Part shown: one piece after another, positions 59,150-64,000 of the stretch | Position numbering within the stretch: position 1 is the first letter of the stretch | Layout of the letters: the number at the start of each line of letters is the position of its first letter | DNA from: Anastrepha obliqua | Taxonomy: Eukaryota > Arthropoda > Insecta > Diptera > Tephritidae | DNA: 64,000 bases | Direction of reading: 5' to 3' | Assembly (NCBI RefSeq): GCF_027943255.1 | Contig: NC_072896.1 | Span: 118,389,879-118,453,878, forward strand | Made by a program: the position numbers and the translations under genes | The notes under the pieces: generated by a model | Told to the model about the DNA's origin: nothing | Seen by the model: the letters and a program-made list of their open reading frames with translations, nothing else | Database searches by the model: none

Positions 59150-59720
59150 CTGTGGATCGGCGATTACCCCAGAGGGACCGGAGCTAATAATCGGAATCAG
59201 TGCTACAGGAATAATGAATTGGATCAGCGATTATGTATGCAATTTACCTAAAGAGCGATGGTCCGCTCTTGAACGCTGCAGAACTGCAAAGTGTTTTGTG
59301 ATAAGCCCGAACAGAAAACTGTCAAACTTTCTCCAAAAACTTGGAGGAAAAGACGTTCGATTGATAGTCGATCTTTTTATAGGGCACAACCTATAGGGTC
59401 AACATATGACCACCATTGGAATCATTGAGGACCCGATTTGCCTGTATTGTTTAGAGGAGGCGGCTAGCACTGAGCATTTTCTCTGTGAGTGTCCTGCCTT
59501 TGCTAAAGCAAGGCTACTAATGGGTTCTGATGTCGTGAGAATGAGTAAAATTCGCTTTCTCAAACTGAAGAATATTTTCTCTGTTATCTTGCACTCCTTT
59601 GTTGTCTTTCTTTCTTTTTCTCCTTAACTGTCTACCCTTTTACTTTCCAGAGCTTGGAATACAAGGGTTTTTTAGCCTGAGTATTTTGGGAGTTGCCAAA
59701 TCTCTCGTTGCTTTTTGACT
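59150..59720 (+). mobile_element. 3' end of the same LINE family as 52850-54905
   Basis: Matches 54345-54905 closely by eye: MNWISDYVCNLPKERWSALE, LLMGSDVVRMSKIRFLKLKN, and a finger C-LYC-x8-H-x4-C (ICLYCLEEAASTEHFLCECP) that is damaged in the other copy. The 3' UTR is also shared (TTTTAGCCTGAG, AGTTGCCAAATCTCT). It is less degraded than the first copy in the finger region. Confidence 0.8.
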
Positions 59721-60353
59721 CGCCGATTTCGTATATCAATACAGCTCGTTATTATTTCAGATATTCATCATTGAAGTAGTTCGCTCTTATACTGGCAAGA
59801 TTTCCAGGCTAAACAAGTTGTAATGGAATGCCTACGCTAAGTATTCATTTATTTATTTATTTACATGAAATATAATTATAAACGATTTTAGTGCGCAATT
59901 AAGATATCCAACAGCAGAGGCTATCGTTATTTGGGAGGAGTCCAGGCAGGGAGACTGCAAGCCTCTATTGCCGTAGTTGTTTTGTAAAAGTGAAGTGAAA
60001 TGAGGTGGAATCATCTTAGCCTGCACTATTCACCTGCTTTTATGAACCTTAGATGTATAAATTTTCCTAGTTCGTAGTTTATATGTACAGGGTGTCCAGT
60101 GGGAGAATTAGGTTTTAGATTTAAAGTCTTTCTCCAGCGCCTGGGCTTATGACCGGGGTGCGGACCATGTTAGTACTTTTATTCGTGCGGACGGGGTGCA
60201 GCCGAACATGAAGAGAATTAAAAATATTGCATTCGATGCTACAAGTTGGCACGATAATTCGCATCAGTGCATGTGCAAGAGAGCGGCTGCCCTGGAGCTT
60301 TTAAAAACTATTGTGCACGAACTATTGAGGAACGATCTTAGACTTTAGACCTT

Positions 60354-60399
60354 CAAAATGTAAATCGTGCAAACGCTTAAGCCTAACGTTTACATTTTG
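60354..60399. repeat. Short perfect inverted repeat (hairpin)
   Basis: CAAAATGTAAA (60354-60364) and its exact complement TTTACATTTTG (60389-60399) are separated by 24 bases. This 11-bp stem could fold but has no following T-run or other evidence of function. Confidence 0.6.
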
Positions 60400-60769
60400 T
60401 GTAAAAATTTCTGCGAGATAATGTTGAAGCGATTACGTACTGTAAACTCCATCTTTTGAAATGATAAAGTCCATTTCCATGAAAAGGGGAAGTGCAAATA
60501 GCCAAAATGCCGTTACTGGTCACCTACGGACAGAACCCACTATTAAAATTCAACAATCACTTCACATTCCCAAAGTGTCGGATATTTTTTTATTGATATT
60601 TTACTAGGTGGGCTAGTTAGCTCAGTTCTTAGCAGTTGTTCACTTGATGCTGTCGCATAGGAAACTTTATAGGTAAATGAGCTTAACAGCCACTGGTGGC
60701 AGGTGATGGTTGTTTTAAAATAATACATTTAAAAATTTAGATTTTTTAAGGTTTCACTACTCTATTCAA

Positions 60770-61105
60770 AACACGGGTCCTAATAATTATATGTGAAAAA
60801 TAACATTATTTAAATGACCACCACCATGAGTCCATCTACAGGTAAATCCACCCGGAATGCCTAATTGTTGAGAATGCCAAGATGGCGATGTTGTAGGATG
60901 TTCAGCAACCCTTTGAGCTGAAGCAATATTCCCAACACACCGTGCAGGTATTGGTTTGCCTATCCTTTTTCTATCATCTATAAAATAAGTTGCTTCACAT
61001 TTTTTCGCCAACCTTTGAATTGTCGACTCACTCAGACGATTATTTCCATAAAAAAAAAATCACGAATTTTGCGAGAAGTTGTTGTTCAAGATCGACCATT
61101 TTCAT
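60770..61105 (-). mobile_element. Internally deleted mariner-group relic
   Basis: The minus strand starts with MVDLEQQLLAKFV-like sequence, then LSESTIQRLAKKCEATYFID, NIASAQRVAEHPTTSPSWHS, QQLGIPGGFTCRW and THGGGHLNNVIFH. The first part matches the N-terminal helix-turn-helix region and the end matches the C-terminal GGHL-x-D-x-IFH motif, so the catalytic core has been deleted. Confidence 0.65.
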
Positions 61106-61352
61106 AATAAGTTTTAATACTAAAGATTAATCATTTGAACGCGTTGTTCTATTGTGTAATTGTGGTAAATAAAAGTTAAAAATTATGCAATGCTAAATGT
61201 TTGTCCATAAAATTCATTATTATATGGTTAAGACTACATTAAAAAGTCCGCAAAATGCAAGTACATTTTCGATTTCTGTGAAACTTTGGGAAATAAAAGT
61301 TTTATAAAAGAAACTTTGAAGCCCAAAACGATTTTGAAAAAATTTCAGAATA

Positions 61353-61858
61353 TCAGGTCAGTCCATAAGTTCGTGCGTTTTTTAAAGGTGGTTTTAAAAT
61401 TAATAAAAAAGGTGTTTAAAGTATTTATTAATCAATAATATATTTTCCTTCATTAGGCAAATTTTTAATTCCCTGCTCAAACAATTTTTTGTCCTTAGAG
61501 CCAAATACGCTTCGATATCACTTTTTACAGCTTCTTTTGAGGAGTATTTCGCACTTTTGCGCAGTCCTTACACTCACGGTATCCTTAAACAGTGTTTATT
61601 TCTGCAGCAGCAGTTGTTGCATTTTTAGCACTTTTATAAAAAAAATAGAGAATATGGCTTATATACGCGTTCGAAGATTCCACTTTATTTTTAACAACAC
61701 GTGCTTCTATCCGCGATTAAAATCACTTGTTAACTGCACAATATATCACAGAAAATATAAATAGTTCCGTTATATTCCGCGAATAATTTTTTGTATGCAT
61801 AAATCGTACAAAAGTGCAATTATGGGTAAAATACGCACGAACTTATGGACTGGTCTGA
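61353..61858 (-). mobile_element. 506-bp mariner-derived element with ~24-bp TIRs
   Basis: The ends TCAGGTCAGTCCATAAGTTC and, reversed, TCAGACCAGTCCATAAGTTC are flanked by TA at 61351-61352 and 61859-61860. The minus strand keeps only a trace of a transposase C-terminus (FEQGIKNLPNEGKYI). A non-autonomous deletion derivative. Confidence 0.85.
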
Positions 61859-64000
61859 TAGCATAGTTAAATTGTTAAAAATCAGAGTAATGTTCTTTTC
61901 TAATAGCCTCAAAACCGTTAAAGAGATTTTAATGAAAAAATGCGAAAACTGTAGTTTTATATACGCAAATTTAATAAAGAAAATACTGGTTTTTTATTTA
62001 ATATTTAGTTGATGAACCAGTTTTGGAAACATTTTAATGTGCCTATTATTATTCCATAAAACTCCACCTTTCACGAAAAAAAAAAAAATAAAATTAGGGA
62101 GATTTTTACTGGTGCTGAGATATGGCTCTTTTAGCGTCGAGGCACAGTTTACACAAAAAAAGAAAAAAACAAATTGAAGTCCTGCTTATATTTCCTTACT
62201 CCTACGACTCCAACCCAAAATGTAACTCATGCACGTATGCGAGTAAAGTTCTGTAAATACAATGGAATCTCATTCCCGAAACAACGAGAAAATTTTATCA
62301 ACAACTTTTAAGAATAGGGCAAATGGCAATTAAATGCAAATAACCTGGCATTCTTTCAAATAATACAATACATTTAGTGGCTGCCTTGCCGGGTCATTTG
62401 TAAAATCCATGACACCAGATCATTTGCACTAAATTGCGAGCTGCCCTAATGTTTTTTCCCAACATCAGTGTCACCGTGCCATTGACTTTAACTAACTATC
62501 AGCTGCTGTATAATTATTCAAGTAATTTCCGCTAACATCAACATACTTTTGTACCAAAATTAGAAACCCAAGTGACTTGCCACTTTAGCCTTAAGCGGTG
62601 AGTCAGCAGTAGAAAACGTTTAGGAACCTGCTATGTTTGTATACTATGTAGTAGTGTAAGAAATAGCGAGTTTATATTTATAGGGAATTCTAGTCTACTT
62701 CCTTTCCCTTTTGAAGACCACGCCTTGATGGCAATTCAAGTCAAGGGGCGTGAAGTCTTCCGTTGAAGTTAGCTGATGTCGCCATTCAATTGCCAACTGG
62801 CAGCTCGCAGTGCACTTTCGTGTGGCAGGCAACGGTGTGTGGAGAATTTTTCAAAATGATTTATATTAACACATTTCATTCAGAAGTGCAGTAGTGCAGA
62901 AGTGCAAGTGAATACCTGCAGTGAATAGTTGCAGCAACTGAACACATTTTGCAATTTTACTGCGTTGCACAAACCACGTCGCCTTTTGCGCTTCGCATTT
63001 TTCTTTTACTCACACCAGTGCAGCGCCGTTTCGTTGGCACATTCGATTTGTCTTTTCTTCGTGCTGCGCTATAATTCTTGCATTGATTTATGAAATGAAA
63101 AATTTTCGCGTAGAAAATCACTATTTTTCCCCAGTGATGATGCCCTTTTTGGTCGCCAATTAAAATGCCATCAGAATGTTAAGCGGTTTATGAGTGTCTA
63201 TTGAATGGCAATTGAGTATAAATTCAAAGGCGAGTCGTACGGAAAAGTAGCCTTTGTATTGGCATAATTTTGTGAAATAAATTATATTTTAATAGGCTGC
63301 TTTAATTGCGCTTTTGGTTTGCTATTATACCCGGTATTTGGTTTTAATTGCCAACAGCCATTTGCGGTTTACTGTTAGCGATTGAAAAATATTTTGTTTA
63401 AATGTAAATTAATTTTAAGCCGTCACAGTAAATTTTTGGTTTCGAATTTTTCCAAAGGCAATTTTAGGTACTTCAATGACATTTGGATATTTTAATTATA
63501 TTTTTTATTAATAATTTGTTTTTCGGTTGCAAAGGAATTGCATTTATAGTCATCCTCACTATGCCCAAAGCAAACACTTCCCACTGGGTCTGCAAATTAA
63601 AATTCCTAAAAATGTCAAGAAAATGCAAATCGACAGGTTGACATTTAATTTTTAACAACGGTTCAAAGCCAGCAGACTTCTTATGCTGGCAAAAAAAGGT
63701 ATGGGGGGTCATCAGCTTTTTTCGTGCTGTTCGATTTCCAAAGCAAATGTGGTGTTTTGCTCGATGATACGAGTAAACAAGCGAAAATTGGAAATTTGCT
63801 TGCTTGATTTTTTGGGATTATAACAACGGAATTTACAGCACTGACAGCATAAAGGACTTGCACACCTCACTGCCAATTCTCACGACATCAAAACGATATG
63901 GATTCCTGGTGGCTCAAATATACAGTGCGTTAAATAGCTGTGGCACAGGGATTTATTGATAAGTTTTGACAATTTATCTGTTTTATTTAATTTTAATATT
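61859..64000. other. No gene recognised
   Basis: AT-rich with several poly-A runs. A short direct repeat of GCAGTAGTGCAGAAGTGCAA type lies near 62885-62920. No exon linkable to IA-2 was found. Confidence 0.45.

Larger units (their letters stand above)
26046..64000 (-). other. IA-2: Long IA-2 intron or 5' region, transposon-rich
   Basis: The most 5' IA-2 exon found enters with a split Gly codon after acceptor TTGCAG, so at least one more coding exon with the start and signal peptide must lie at higher coordinates. No minus-strand open frame with a start, hydrophobic leader and phase-1 donor could be convincingly linked to it in this window. The interval is therefore treated as one large intron plus possible 5' flank, filled with the elements listed separately. 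Confidence 0.5.

Noticed and set aside
60089..60360. CAGGGTGTCCAGTGGG as a transposon end followed by a coding-like stretch
   Set aside because: No matching inverted end was found nearby and the short frame after it was not recognisable.

Overview
The window is animal nuclear DNA, almost certainly from a higher dipteran and plausibly a tephritid fruit fly. It is AT-rich, has short-exon/long-intron gene structure with GT..AG junctions, and is full of degenerate mariner elements, LINE fragments and tRNA-derived SINEs. The organism call rests on the insect-like protein and the repeat types; no alignment was possible.

The one gene identified with confidence is an IA-2 (PTPRN/ICA512-type) orthologue on the minus strand. 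IA-2 is a dense-core-vesicle membrane protein with a dead tyrosine-phosphatase domain. Nine coding exons lie between 26045 and 18065 and join in frame into about 1105 residues. They encode a cysteine-rich RESP18-homology segment, a long charged luminal region with a tetrabasic site, a membrane-proximal mature ectodomain, one transmembrane helix and a PTP domain. The stop codon is at 18065. Both catalytic signatures are altered: the Cys of HCxxGxxR is Gly, and the WPD Asp is Gln. The 5' exon with the signal peptide was not found. It is upstream (higher coordinates), so 26046 to the window end is read as one very long first intron or the 5' flank.

Region by region: 1-18064 is the AT-rich 3' flank of IA-2 with no recognisable gene. 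It holds four local tandem or duplicated repeats, including a three-copy ~315-bp array built from a GAAAGCTCAC motif. 18065-26045 is IA-2, with a SINE and a LINE inside the intron at 19295-21335, a second SINE between 24067 and 25991, and LOA-like LINE pieces on both sides of the RESP18 exon. 26046-64000 is a transposon graveyard: LINE relics of several families in both orientations; at least three mariner-type families, one copy split by a nested LINE; internally deleted transposons of a group whose usual D-to-D spacing suggests DD41D (rosa); two short TIR elements; five copies of one tRNA-derived SINE; and an unusual repeat in which a tRNA-like sequence lies antisense just 3' of a LINE ORF. 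A 107-codon ORF at 30949-31272, preceded by a plausible 5'-UTR intron, is the only other candidate host gene; its function is not recognised.

No CRISPR, operon or prokaryotic feature is present. All names come from pattern recognition of translated sequence. LINE clade names and TE boundaries are approximate.
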